Shown here: piece by piece, positions 17,402 through 25,490 of the stretch
How positions within the stretch are numbered: the stretch's first letter is position 1
Layout: each line of letters opens with the position of its first letter
NCBI GenBank assembly: GCA_025451235.1
Contig: JANWKT010000024.1
Span: 1-64,000 of the forward strand
DNA length: 64,000 nucleotides
From: Flavobacteriales bacterium
Lineage (GTDB): Bacteria; Bacteroidota; Bacteroidia; CAIKAF01
Direction of reading: 5' to 3'
The notes under the pieces: generated by a model
What the model was told of the DNA's origin: nothing
The model's input: the letters and a program-made list of their open reading frames with translations, nothing else
Database searches by the model: none
Translations under genes and position numbers: made by a program

Positions 17402-18016
17402 ATGTCATTTATAGAGGGTTATCTCATTGGTTTAGCCACTGTTATATTTTTTGGTCCGGTATTTTTTACCATACTGAACGGTACCCTGCAATTTGGCACC
17501 AAAGCGGGATTGATCGTTACCTTTGGGATTATTGTGAGTGACCTGGCTTGTGTGCTGCTGTGCTCTCTGGCAAGTCCCTTCGTAACCAGTCCCACCAGTC
17601 AGTTCTGGTTATCGGTCGTGGGTTGCTTCATCTTATTAGGAATGGGGGTCAAATATTTCATTAAACCCATCAGGTATTCTGAGGAACTGCTTAAACTCAA
17701 TCGGAAACATTATGCCGGTTTTTTTACCAAAGGGTTTGTGGTGAACTTTACCAGTCCATTTACTTTTGCCTACTGGCTGGGAGCTGTAGCTTATGGAAAT
17801 GCCAATTACCTGGACACATCTTCTCTTATTATTTTTGCTGGATCCATTCTGCTGGGGATCTTAACCATAGATGTGTTGAAAGTGATCCTGGCGAAGCAAC
17901 TCAAAAAGTTTGTTCAGCCCAAAGTACTTAAATTGATCTCTCTTGCCTGTGGGATTATTCTGATCGGTTTTGGGATCAGGTTGATCTGGTATATCTATAC
18001 TAAACAGCAGGTGTAA
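17402..18016 (+). CDS. LysE-family amino-acid exporter
   Basis: A 204-residue inner-membrane protein with six predicted helices, the family's normal size. The LysE signature region is visible: FIEGYLIGLATVIFFGPVFF, in which the Gly-Pro pair is conserved, and a central NFTSPFTFAYWLGAVA equivalent to the family's N-P-x-x-x motif. LysE/RhtB proteins export amino acids or related small compounds using the proton gradient. The substrate cannot be read from sequence. I chose the ATG at 17402, since the family starts immediately before the first helix. The 3' end overlaps the convergent FemAB-like gene by 17 bases. Confidence 0.82.
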   Translation: MSFIEGYLIGLATVIFFGPVFFTILNGTLQFGTKAGLIVTFGIIVSDLACVLLCSLASPFVTSPTSQFWLSVVGCFILLGMGVKYFIKPIRYSEELLKLNRKHYAGFFTKGFVVNFTSPFTFAYWLGAVAYGNANYLDTSSLIIFAGSILLGILTIDVLKVILAKQLKKFVQPKVLKLISLACGIILIGFGIRLIWYIYTKQQV

Positions 18017-19202
18017 ATTCAGCCTTAAAAGGATATCTTAATTCAAATTCACTTGGAGTAATCGTGGCAATAATAGGACCTAATAATTTGTTGGAGATGG
18101 AATTTCGGTGACGTAAATATAATTTCATATCCGTTGGTTCTGCTCCTATACAACTTTTGATCTCTTCGGCTGTGCGACCCAATCTCAATTCCTTAGCCTT
18201 TCTTTCAATGGCCAGCTCTACAAAATCATATAACATGCGCTGATAGGTGGCATGGGTATAATTGTATTCATAATCCAATCCAACATAATTGGCATCTACG
18301 CTTTCATTGGCAATAAAAGAAGAGCTGAAACCTACGAGTTTCTCTTTCAAAAAATAGGCCTTGAAGATAAAATCATCCTGGTGGTTCTTCTTAAAATTAA
18401 CAAATGCGTCCCCGTTTAATACCCCGAATTTAAAATCGGCTCTCTCAACCACAGCACTATATAAATTTTCTATTTCCGCCTTGTGTTCTACAATATCTGC
18501 CTCTGTAAAATCTTTGACTGCTATTTCACCTGATTTTTTATAAACCCCTTTGGCCTTTGTCCTGAATTTGGTGGTCATACTGGCCAGGTAATCCTCCATT
18601 TTGCCCCAGGTTGGATGGATCTTAAGGATCATATTTACATCCACCTTGAAATCCTTGAAACCTGCCGTTTTTAATATATCACTCTTACTGAAGGAACTAG
18701 GCCAGAACTCCTTTAAAAGGACCACCGATATAGGTTTATCTGTTTTCTGGGTCTGACGAAGCTCATAAAGGCCATTAGAGAGGTTATTATATGCATCTTC
18801 AGAGCTAACATCGTTGGTATGCATGAATCCATTCTCGCCGCAGGCAAATACATTCCCGCAGACCATCATTTTCACATCCAGGTTCTCCAGCAGTTTGTTC
18901 TTGATCTTGGTAGAAACTTTGCAATAAACGGTATTGGTTTTAAAACCTTCATTCGAAAAGTCCAAAATCTGAACCGAGGCCAATGCCACCGGCTTTGATT
19001 CCTTATTGTAAAAAATTATATAACGGAATTCCACCTGGCCCTTTAAAGCATCCTCTAGGGCTTGCAGATATTCTATCGATAAATAAATATTCCTGTTCTT
19101 TAGGATACTATCCCAATGATCCCTATTGATCTGATTTGAACTGGTGTAGAACTCAGGTTTTAATTCAATCTTTTTTGTTTTGCAGAGATTATACCAACTC
19201 AT
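18000..19202 (-). CDS. FemAB/GNAT-like acyltransferase-fold protein
   Basis: A 400-residue cytoplasmic protein. The C-terminal ~200 residues have a GNAT fold as in FemAB and 'peptidogalycan biosynthesis' proteins: MTTKFRTKAKGVYKKS, a basic helix, IENLYSAVVERADFKFG, then FKAYFLKEKLVGFSSSFI, VDANYVGLDYEYN and LRLGRTAEEIKSCIGA. The N-terminal half has a second, more diverged acyltransferase-like domain. Members transfer amino acids from tRNA or acyl groups from CoA or carrier proteins. No neighbours point to cell-wall synthesis, so the substrate is open. A near-consensus -7 box (TACTTTTA on the minus strand) lies in the upstream AT-rich DNA. Confidence 0.65.
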   Translation of the reverse strand: MSWYNLCKTKKIELKPEFYTSSNQINRDHWDSILKNRNIYLSIEYLQALEDALKGQVEFRYIIFYNKESKPVALASVQILDFSNEGFKTNTVYCKVSTKIKNKLLENLDVKMMVCGNVFACGENGFMHTNDVSSEDAYNNLSNGLYELRQTQKTDKPISVVLLKEFWPSSFSKSDILKTAGFKDFKVDVNMILKIHPTWGKMEDYLASMTTKFRTKAKGVYKKSGEIAVKDFTEADIVEHKAEIENLYSAVVERADFKFGVLNGDAFVNFKKNHQDDFIFKAYFLKEKLVGFSSSFIANESVDANYVGLDYEYNYTHATYQRMLYDFVELAIERKAKELRLGRTAEEIKSCIGAEPTDMKLYLRHRNSISNKLLGPIIATITPSEFELRYPFKAEFTPAV

Positions 19203-19330
19203 GGTGAATTATATGGGCTTAAAATCGATATTAAAAGTATGTAAATTTTAACATCGATCCATAATAATTTATCAACTTAGCATTATTTAAGGAAGGAATA
19301 TTATGATAGCCCTTATCCGCAAATTTTTTA

Positions 19331-22300
19331 CTAATCCTTACTCAGGAAATCCTCTTTTGATTTTAGTTCGGCAGGCTTCAACCCAGCCTTTTCAACGGCA
19401 GTCAAGTATTTTGCATAATACTTAGCCTTGATCTCAGCATATTTTTTGCGGGCATCTGCCATTTTAGTTTCAATCAGTTTGAGGTTATCCATCTGGGTTT
19501 GGGAGGGCCGACCATAATATCCAGCTATGGTGCTATAAAGATCTCCCATTTTCTCCCTTAGCTGAGGTTCTGCTGAACCTACATAGTTATCACCTTTAGT
19601 AACTACCAAGGTTTCTTTCAATGCATTCAACTCCAGGTTCATTTTATCCGTAAGCTTTTTAACTCCGGCATTTAATTTTCCATTGGCATCGGCATTTAAC
19701 ATGGTCTCGTCTATTTCATATACCATATAGGCCAGCTCTTCAGTCATATTATAGAGCTGAGTGGTAACGTCCTGCTGAAGTTTTCTATCCTCCAGTGTAA
19801 ATACCGAATTGGCTTTGTAGGTTACTTCTATTTCCGATTCAAATTTATCTTTACCCTTATTGATCACTATTTTATATTTACCGGCGGGTACCCGAGGAGC
19901 CGTTAAACCACCAAAAGAAAAAGTTTTTCCCTGAGCTACTTTGGGAGCTTTCATTACATAATCCCATTCAACAATATTGATGCCTTTTTGTTTACCCGGT
20001 GCCAGGGTATTGATCAATGTTCCCTTCATATCATAGATCTCCAGGGACATTTTTCCGAAGGTATGCCTTTTGGACAAATAATAAATGATCCTGGCACTCG
20101 AACTTTTATTGGATCCAACGAACTGAGTTTCGCTGCTCGTACCACCAAAAGTGCTTTCTTCTGGCATAGTAAAGGAAGAAGTTTGAATAAAATGCAGGTC
20201 CTTGTTTAGCACCTCTGGTTTGATCTGACGTAAAGGTGAAATATCATCTATGATGATCACTCCCCTCCCATGGGTTCCCATGATCAGGTCGTTTGTTTTT
20301 GGATGCATTTCAATATAATGAACCGCTACGGATGGCATATTGTTGGTGAATTTACTCCAGTTAATACCACCATCAACGGTGATATACAAGCCCAATTCAG
20401 TACCAAGAAAAAGAAGGTCCTTATTCTGATAATCCTCCTGTATACTTCTTACGAAACCAACTACATCAGGAGTAATAATTGATTTCCATGTTTTTCCAAA
20501 ATCGGTGGTTTTATAAGCATAGGGCTTTTTATCGTTTTGAGTATGCCCGTCAAACACTGCATAAGCACATCCTTTATCGAAGGAACTTGGTTCTATATGA
20601 TAACACCAGGTATTGGCCGGCAGCCCGGTTAAATTCACTGTAACGTTGGTCCAGGTTTTTCCTCCATCTTGAGTTACCTGCACATTTCCATCATCGGTAC
20701 CTACCCACAACACATTTTGATCGAGAGGAGATTCTCCAATGGTAAATATGGTACAATGATTTTCAGCACCGGAATTATCCGCCGATAACCCTCCGCTGCT
20801 TTCCTGCTGCTGTTTCGTTTTATTATTAGTTGTTAGGTCAGGAGAGATCTTTACCCAGTTATTTCCCATATCATCCGACTTGTGAAGGAACTGACTGCCC
20901 ACATAGAGTCTATCCGGATTATGCTTACTGGTGCTGATCGCTGCATTCCAATTGAACCGGAGTTTAGGATCACCTTCTACGGGGAATGGTTTTACAACAG
21001 TGGTTTGTCTTTTCTCGTTATCGTATCTCCAAATGGCGTCGGCTCCTTGCATTTCTGAATACATGATCCAGGGTTTGGTAGGATGGGGATATACCCTAAA
21101 ACCGTCACCGGCTCCAATGGTTTCCCAATCTCGTGCTTCTACTCCACCAGGACTGGATGAAGGCCCGAACCAAGATCCATTATCCTGCAAACCTCCATAA
21201 ATATTATAGGGTTCCTGGTTGTCAATACTCACATGGTAGAATTGGGAGAGTGGTAAGTTCTCAATGATCTCCAGCGTGGTTCCTGCGTTGAGTGATCTGT
21301 ACAAACCACCATCGGTAGCAAAAAACATTTTATCGGAATCCTTTACATCAAACCAGATATCATGAATATCGGAATGCATAGATCCCGGGGCACGAAATGT
21401 ATAACCTCCATCACGACTGATCGACCCGGATAATCCTGCTTTTACAACCACATTCGGGTCCTTGGGATCAACAACGATCCGCGAGAAATAAAAGGGACGC
21501 ACCGTTAGTCCGAAATCCCCATTTGTTTTTTTCCAGGTAGCTCCTGCATCATCCGATCTATATAATCCTTTATCGTTGTCTTTCTCAGCTTCAATCACAG
21601 CGTATAATTTACGCGGATCCGATGGGGCAACAGCCACTGCAATACGGCCTAACTTACCTACAGGAAAACCATTATGGATCTTGTTCCATGTTTTTCCGGC
21701 ATCCGTAGATTTGTATAAGGCACTATTGGTTCCACCTGAACTAAAAGACCAGGCAGTTCTGCGAAATTCCCAGAAAGAAGCATACAAAGTATTGGGATCT
21801 TTTGGATCCATGATCAGGTCCGAACACCCGGTCATGGAATTTACGTATAAAATCTTCTCCCATGTTTTACCTCCATCTGCGGTTTTGTAAATACCTCTGT
21901 CTTCGCTATCTCCCCATAATGCACCTAAAACCCCCGCATATACGATGTCAGGGTTTTGAGGATGTATGGAGATGGAACTAATCCTTTCGGAATTTTCCAA
22001 GCCCATTTTTAACCAATTCTGTCCACCATCAATTGATTTATAGATACCGTCACCCGCAGAGGTGCTGTTGCGTGTCCACACCTCACCCGTACCCACCCAT
22101 ATCACCTGGTCTGGATTACTTGGATCTACCGCTACAGCTCCAATAGACTGGCAATAGTCATCAAAGATCGGGTTGAAAATAACCCCGCCATCGTTTGATT
22201 TCCATACTCCTCCTCCTGCAGTTCCAATATAAATGATTTTTGAATTGGTGGGATGCCCTTCGATATCCGATACTCTTCCGCTCATGATGGCTGGGCCAAT

Positions 22301-22414
22301 ATGCCGGGCCTTTATATCGCCGAAAAGCTCCTTACCTTTTAATGGAATGCCGTCCTGGGCTCCAAGAAATATAGCATTTCCAAGAACCAAAAGAGATAAT
22401 ATTGATTTTCTCAT
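19331..22414 (-). CDS. Large secreted sortilin/VPS10-like BNR propeller protein
   Basis: A 1027-residue secreted protein with signal peptide MRKSILSLLVLGNAIFLGAQ. Residues ~30-730 form one or two beta-propellers built from Asp-box repeats (SNDGGVIFNPIFD, SIDGGQNWLKMGL, TADGGKTWEKILY, SDDAGATWKKTNG, TQDGGKTWTNVTV) with IGTAGGGVWKS at the start, as in the Sortilin_N group. Residues ~790-880 are an Ig-like domain, FnIII or FlgD type (MSLEIYDMKGTLINTL, GLTAPRVPAGKYKIVI). The C-terminus is helical. There is no T9SS sorting domain. Family members are often annotated as glycosyl hydrolases or exo-sialidases, without proof. The LolA-like gene lies 29 bases upstream, suggesting one operon. Confidence 0.82.
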   Translation of the reverse strand: MRKSILSLLVLGNAIFLGAQDGIPLKGKELFGDIKARHIGPAIMSGRVSDIEGHPTNSKIIYIGTAGGGVWKSNDGGVIFNPIFDDYCQSIGAVAVDPSNPDQVIWVGTGEVWTRNSTSAGDGIYKSIDGGQNWLKMGLENSERISSISIHPQNPDIVYAGVLGALWGDSEDRGIYKTADGGKTWEKILYVNSMTGCSDLIMDPKDPNTLYASFWEFRRTAWSFSSGGTNSALYKSTDAGKTWNKIHNGFPVGKLGRIAVAVAPSDPRKLYAVIEAEKDNDKGLYRSDDAGATWKKTNGDFGLTVRPFYFSRIVVDPKDPNVVVKAGLSGSISRDGGYTFRAPGSMHSDIHDIWFDVKDSDKMFFATDGGLYRSLNAGTTLEIIENLPLSQFYHVSIDNQEPYNIYGGLQDNGSWFGPSSSPGGVEARDWETIGAGDGFRVYPHPTKPWIMYSEMQGADAIWRYDNEKRQTTVVKPFPVEGDPKLRFNWNAAISTSKHNPDRLYVGSQFLHKSDDMGNNWVKISPDLTTNNKTKQQQESSGGLSADNSGAENHCTIFTIGESPLDQNVLWVGTDDGNVQVTQDGGKTWTNVTVNLTGLPANTWCYHIEPSSFDKGCAYAVFDGHTQNDKKPYAYKTTDFGKTWKSIITPDVVGFVRSIQEDYQNKDLLFLGTELGLYITVDGGINWSKFTNNMPSVAVHYIEMHPKTNDLIMGTHGRGVIIIDDISPLRQIKPEVLNKDLHFIQTSSFTMPEESTFGGTSSETQFVGSNKSSSARIIYYLSKRHTFGKMSLEIYDMKGTLINTLAPGKQKGINIVEWDYVMKAPKVAQGKTFSFGGLTAPRVPAGKYKIVINKGKDKFESEIEVTYKANSVFTLEDRKLQQDVTTQLYNMTEELAYMVYEIDETMLNADANGKLNAGVKKLTDKMNLELNALKETLVVTKGDNYVGSAEPQLREKMGDLYSTIAGYYGRPSQTQMDNLKLIETKMADARKKYAEIKAKYYAKYLTAVEKAGLKPAELKSKEDFLSKD

Positions 22415-22443
22415 TGGTAAAATATAAGTATTACGGAATAATA

Positions 22444-23226
22444 TTAGTTCGTAGGGAATTTAAAAAGGCTGTCTTCTACTTTAGGGTTTACTTCAACCGA
22501 TTCGATCACTACTGTTTGTCCAGCCCCGTCTTTCAATCGTGAAAGAATGGAATAAGGAAAATAAATCCCTCCCACTTCCTGGTAATCGCTGAATACTGTT
22601 TGAGCTATCTGGCCTTTAGCCTCGCCTGTTTTAATGGTTGTTTCAATCATTATAGGGACATTGTTCTCTGTATCAAAATAATAATACTGGATATTTTCTT
22701 CTTCTTTACCATCCACCAACTGAGTTTTTTTCGTGAGCTTGATCTTATAACAGGATACTCCCTCCGCTGTTTCTTTACCCATTAATTCCACTTTATATCC
22801 CTTTTCTTTATAGCCAATTATATCATTGGGAAAATCTTTGGCGTCCCGTTTTTTATTTTCGGTAGCCTCTGCATCACTTTTTTCAGGTTTCATGGTCATG
22901 AAGTTAGTACTCCATAAAACTTCACCATCAAACACATCCTGGGCAATCTTTTTCCCTTGAAGCTCAAAAGAAGTATATGATCTTCCATCCGCCATATTGA
23001 TAATCTCCAGAGGTAAAGTCATTCCCTGAGCATCAACCTTCGCTTTCATACGAATGCCGGTTATTTTGCTCCAGGCATCCTTGCCCCCAATGGCAGTAAT
23101 GTATTTATCAATGATATCCTCCGCTTTTTGAGCTTTTGCAGGAGCCACTGAGGCGATGAATAAAAGAAAAACGAACGCCAGTTGTGTATATACCGGCTTG
23201 GTAGTAAATAGTGGTATTGATTTCAT
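22444..23226 (-). CDS. LolA-like outer-membrane lipoprotein-sorting-fold protein
   Basis: A 260-residue secreted protein: a signal peptide ending in APAKAQ, then DIIDKYITAIGGKDAW, a helix typical of Bacteroidota LolA-like/YhcN-type proteins. Paired beta strands follow, including MKAKVDAQGMTLPLEIINM and VFDGEVLWSTNFMTMKP, forming an incomplete barrel such as those that carry acyl chains. It is not the housekeeping LolA by length and start. It is followed 29 bases later by the giant propeller gene. A perfect -7 box (TATCTTTG, minus strand, 23264-23271) lies upstream. Confidence 0.72.
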   Translation of the reverse strand: MKSIPLFTTKPVYTQLAFVFLLFIASVAPAKAQKAEDIIDKYITAIGGKDAWSKITGIRMKAKVDAQGMTLPLEIINMADGRSYTSFELQGKKIAQDVFDGEVLWSTNFMTMKPEKSDAEATENKKRDAKDFPNDIIGYKEKGYKVELMGKETAEGVSCYKIKLTKKTQLVDGKEEENIQYYYFDTENNVPIMIETTIKTGEAKGQIAQTVFSDYQEVGGIYFPYSILSRLKDGAGQTVVIESVEVNPKVEDSLFKFPTN

Positions 23227-23263
23227 ATGGATAGAGTGTATGATTAAACTAACATAATAATTT

Positions 23264-23271
23264 CAAAGATA
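23264..23271 (-). promoter_or_regulatory. -7 box for the LolA-like/propeller operon
   Basis: Minus-strand TATCTTTG matches TAnnTTTG. TTTA at 23291-23294 is a 3/4 match to the -33 box at spacing 19. Transcription would start near 23259, about 33 bases before the ATG. Confidence 0.5.
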
Positions 23272-23538
23272 TTCGAAACAACGGCTTTTGTAAATTAAAT
23301 ATTCAAAAAAAAAATTAAAATGCAATTTTAAGCCCTTTATTCTATATGCATGGATTCCCTCAGGGATTAAAAGTATGGAAATTTAATGGATGACATATTT
23401 TATTTTAGGTACTTATCATTATTTAAGGGCCTATAAATAAGAAAGGGCCTTCTTTACGAAAGCCCCTTCTTATTCCATCAAACGGTATCCGAAGATATCA
23501 TCCGACTTATTTTTCATATTGTTGGAATGATCATCCTG
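23272..23538. other. Gene-free stretch between the LolA-like and acidic-protein genes
   Basis: With the promoter region at 23227-23271 this makes about 310 bases without a gene. It is AT-rich and contains the imperfect terminator hairpin at 23439-23471. I see no open frame with coding character and no RNA gene. Confidence 0.6.
23439..23471 (-). terminator. Probable terminator for the acidic protein gene
   Basis: AAGAAAGGGC pairs with GCCCCTTCTT (one A-C mismatch) around a 13-base loop. On the minus strand it is followed by a T-rich run, TTTCTTATTTAT. It lies 68 bases after the stop at 23539. Confidence 0.45.
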
Positions 23539-23925
23539 TTACAGGCCTTTTTTACGGGTTTCCTCATCTCTCTCTTCGTCTTCCTCGTCATCCATTTCAC
23601 GGTCATCCTCTTCTTCGATCTCCTCATCTTCTTCCTCATCCAACTCTTCCTCTTTCCTGTTTTTAATATCAGGCGTAGTTTTTCCTTTGATTCCGGTTTC
23701 AGGTTTTTCTTTGGTCAGGGTATCAGGTTTTTCTTTTGCTCCTTGGATCTCTTTTTCTTCGAAATCTTCATCAGGAGTTCTTTTTCCTTTCTGGATCTCT
23801 TTGCTATGATCTTGTCTGTCGTCTTGAGGGCTTTGCTCTTTTTTTTCTGTTTTAGGTTGCTGACTGGTTTTAGGGTTCGTCAGGTTAGGGTTTAGTTTTC
23901 CGGTATTTCTGATTTGCTTATTCAT
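23539..23925 (-). CDS. Highly charged, acidic-tailed disordered protein
   Basis: A 128-residue protein of low complexity, without hydrophobic core, cysteine or signal peptide, so predicted to be intrinsically disordered. The first two-thirds mix Lys, Glu, Pro and Thr (KPDTLTKEKPETGIKGKT). The last third is almost pure Asp/Glu (EEELDEEEDEEIEEEDD). Acidic disordered tails often act as chaperone-like, cation-binding or nucleic-acid-mimic segments; nothing here decides between these. I take the minus-strand frame as the real one because it has an ATG and ends at a terminator, while the opposite frame is only a hydrophobic mirror of the acidic codons. A similar acidic tail ends the YciE-like protein at 55622. 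Confidence 0.6.
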   Translation of the reverse strand: MNKQIRNTGKLNPNLTNPKTSQQPKTEKKEQSPQDDRQDHSKEIQKGKRTPDEDFEEKEIQGAKEKPDTLTKEKPETGIKGKTTPDIKNRKEEELDEEEDEEIEEEDDREMDDEEDEERDEETRKKGL

Positions 23926-24106
23926 GGTATAAAAAATTTAAATGTTTATCGGATAACGTTGATCAAAACATTTACCAAAAGTTCAAGACATTCATTTTTA
24001 GAAGATTATTTAAATATCTCTATCCATGTTGAAATCAAAATGAGAAATAATTATTAATTTTTGAAAGGCGAAGAAATTGGAGTGCCCAATTTTGAAAGGA
24101 GGTTTT

Positions 24107-24484
24107 CTAGAAAGGAGTGTTGATGCAAATGCAGGTATCTTCAACTGCCGACCAGCCTACCAATCCTTTACCGGTGATGACCAGGTTATAATAACAGTTC
24201 CCGTTTTCATCCGGGCCGTGAAGAGATAGATCTGCATCATCGTTGCCAGCGCTTTGCAAGGTGCCAGGTAAGCAAACTTGGCCGGATATCTTGGTTTCGC
24301 AGCTGCAAAGCTCTTCTGGCATAATGGTAGAACCACAATCCGACAATAAACGGTAGATGGCCTTTGCTTTGGAAGATATATCCTCATGCTGGAACATGGG
24401 TGAATTGTACGATCCACAAACTGCTTTACCGAATACCAGGCCCTTAGTTTTACAAACCAACCCTTTTTCTACCTCATTGCTCAT
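24107..24484 (-). CDS. Cysteine-rich hypothetical protein
   Basis: A 125-residue protein with nine cysteines (in GLVCKTKG, KAVCGSYN, LSDCGSTI, ELCSCETK, GQVCLPG, GNCYYN, DTCICIN) but no signal peptide. That many cysteines in a cytoplasmic protein suggests metal binding or a leaderless export route. The C-terminal half (HGPDENGNCYYNLVITGKG, SAVEDTCICI) is beta-rich. I recognise no family. The gene stands alone between the acidic-protein gene and the divergent cold-shock gene. Confidence 0.6.
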   Translation of the reverse strand: MSNEVEKGLVCKTKGLVFGKAVCGSYNSPMFQHEDISSKAKAIYRLLSDCGSTIMPEELCSCETKISGQVCLPGTLQSAGNDDADLSLHGPDENGNCYYNLVITGKGLVGWSAVEDTCICINTPF

Positions 24485-24665
24485 GCTGAACTGAATTATT
24501 TGCGATAAATATATTTACTATACCCAAGTATTGCAAAAGCCTTTTTAAAAACATATAACTACTTCATTTATAATATTTTAGGTTAACCGATTTATGCCTA
24601 TCCCTTTGATTTTAAGCCCTTTTAGGGATCAAAACAGGGGACGAAGCTGATAAATATGTGTATAA

Positions 24666-24698
24666 ATTGCAGAATTATAAAGAATAGTATTACTTTTG
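24666..24698 (+). promoter_or_regulatory. Promoter of the cold-shock gene
   Basis: ATTG (24666-24669), 21 bases, TACTTTTG (24691-24698), the latter a perfect TAnnTTTG. Transcription near 24703 gives a leader of about 25 bases before the ATG at 24728 and excludes the longer in-frame start at 24656. The leader is much shorter than that of enterobacterial cspA. Confidence 0.6.
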
Positions 24699-24727
24699 CC
24701 CATTATTTATTATTAGTAAAATTAACA

Positions 24728-24919
24728 ATGCAAAAAGGAAAAATTAAATTTTTTAATGAAACCAAAGGATTTGGTTTTATTACACCAGATGCTGGTGGAG
24801 AAGACATTTTTGTTCACTCAACTGGTTTGATTGACAAAGTTCGTGAAAATGACAATGTAACATACGAAGTGCAGCAAGGCAAAAAAGGCTTGAATGCAGT
24901 TAATGTTAAGCTTGCATAA
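24728..24919 (+). CDS. Cold-shock domain protein (CspA family)
   Basis: A 63-residue single-domain OB-fold RNA chaperone. Both nucleic-acid-binding motifs are visible: RNP1 in KGFGFITP and RNP2 in DIFVHST. The start MQKGKIKFFNETKGFG matches the usual Csp start. Csp proteins bind single-stranded RNA and DNA and melt secondary structure during cold or growth transitions. The gene is monocistronic, with its own promoter and a strong terminator at 24954-24977. Confidence 0.95.
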   Translation: MQKGKIKFFNETKGFGFITPDAGGEDIFVHSTGLIDKVRENDNVTYEVQQGKKGLNAVNVKLA

Positions 24920-24953
24920 TTCGACAAACTTTTTTAATTCAAAAAATGCAGAA

Positions 24954-24977
24954 GGCCAGCGTAAAGCTGGCCTTTTT
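24954..24977 (+). terminator. Rho-independent terminator of the cold-shock gene
   Basis: GGCCAGC, loop GTAAA, GCTGGCC, then TTTTT; perfect 7-bp stem extended by AA/TT. Confidence 0.9.
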
Positions 24978-25146
24978 GTTTGATGCGTTTTTTGAGTAGT
25001 TTTTTATACCACGTCTGGTTAAACACCTTTCGGACAGGGTGCTTGGTTCGATTCCCGCAAGGCCACTCACCACCGGGTATTTTGCTATATCTTTTTATGG
25101 GCTAAAGCCCTCATTAAAAAGGATGACGCCCCACCCCCTGGCGCAG

Positions 25147-25302
25147 TCAAACAGGGTCTTTCCCCCTGATGATCCTGATGAGGATAGCAATCACCGCGAG
25201 TACCAACAGAATATGAATTACATACCCGGCATTAAAAGCAAAGAAGCCCAATGCCCAACCAATCACCAACAGGATTGCTATTATATACAAAAATGTGCTC
25301 AT
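25147..25302 (-). CDS. lmo0937-family (DUF5670) small membrane protein
   Basis: A 51-codon gene: ATG at 25300-25302, stop TGA at 25147-25149. The product begins MSTFLYIIAILLVIGWALG and continues through GFFAFNAGYVIHILLVLAV to IIRGKDPV. It has two transmembrane helices separated by a short turn that contains the family's hallmark GFF...AG..IHILLV...I. Proteins of this type are common in Bacteroidota, often in stress-induced sets beside CsbD- or YciE-type genes; the function is unknown. Base composition around it is normal. There is no clear promoter box upstream. Confidence 0.85.
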   Translation of the reverse strand: MSTFLYIIAILLVIGWALGFFAFNAGYVIHILLVLAVIAILIRIIRGKDPV

Positions 25303-25490
25303 AACGATTATTTTTATTTGATTATTCAGAACATCTATGAAAATATAATGCCGGATGAAGTCAACCTGTTCAACTTCCTTTATTTACTGGTCAAGTACGA
25401 ATTTTGTAAAGCTGTATAGAATTCATTTTTGAGAAAAAATTATCATTTTGAGAAGCCGAAACAATCAATGATAAATGGATACATGAGAGC

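Noticed and set aside
23527-23895. Opposite-strand 122-codon frame over the acidic protein gene
   Set aside because: It is a mirror of Asp/Glu codons that yields Phe/Leu/Ser-rich sequence; not coding-like.
25039-25419. Plus-strand 126-codon frame opposite the lmo0937-like gene
   Set aside because: It has mixed, Pro/Asn/Gln-rich sequence with no domain, while the minus strand encodes a recognisable small membrane protein.
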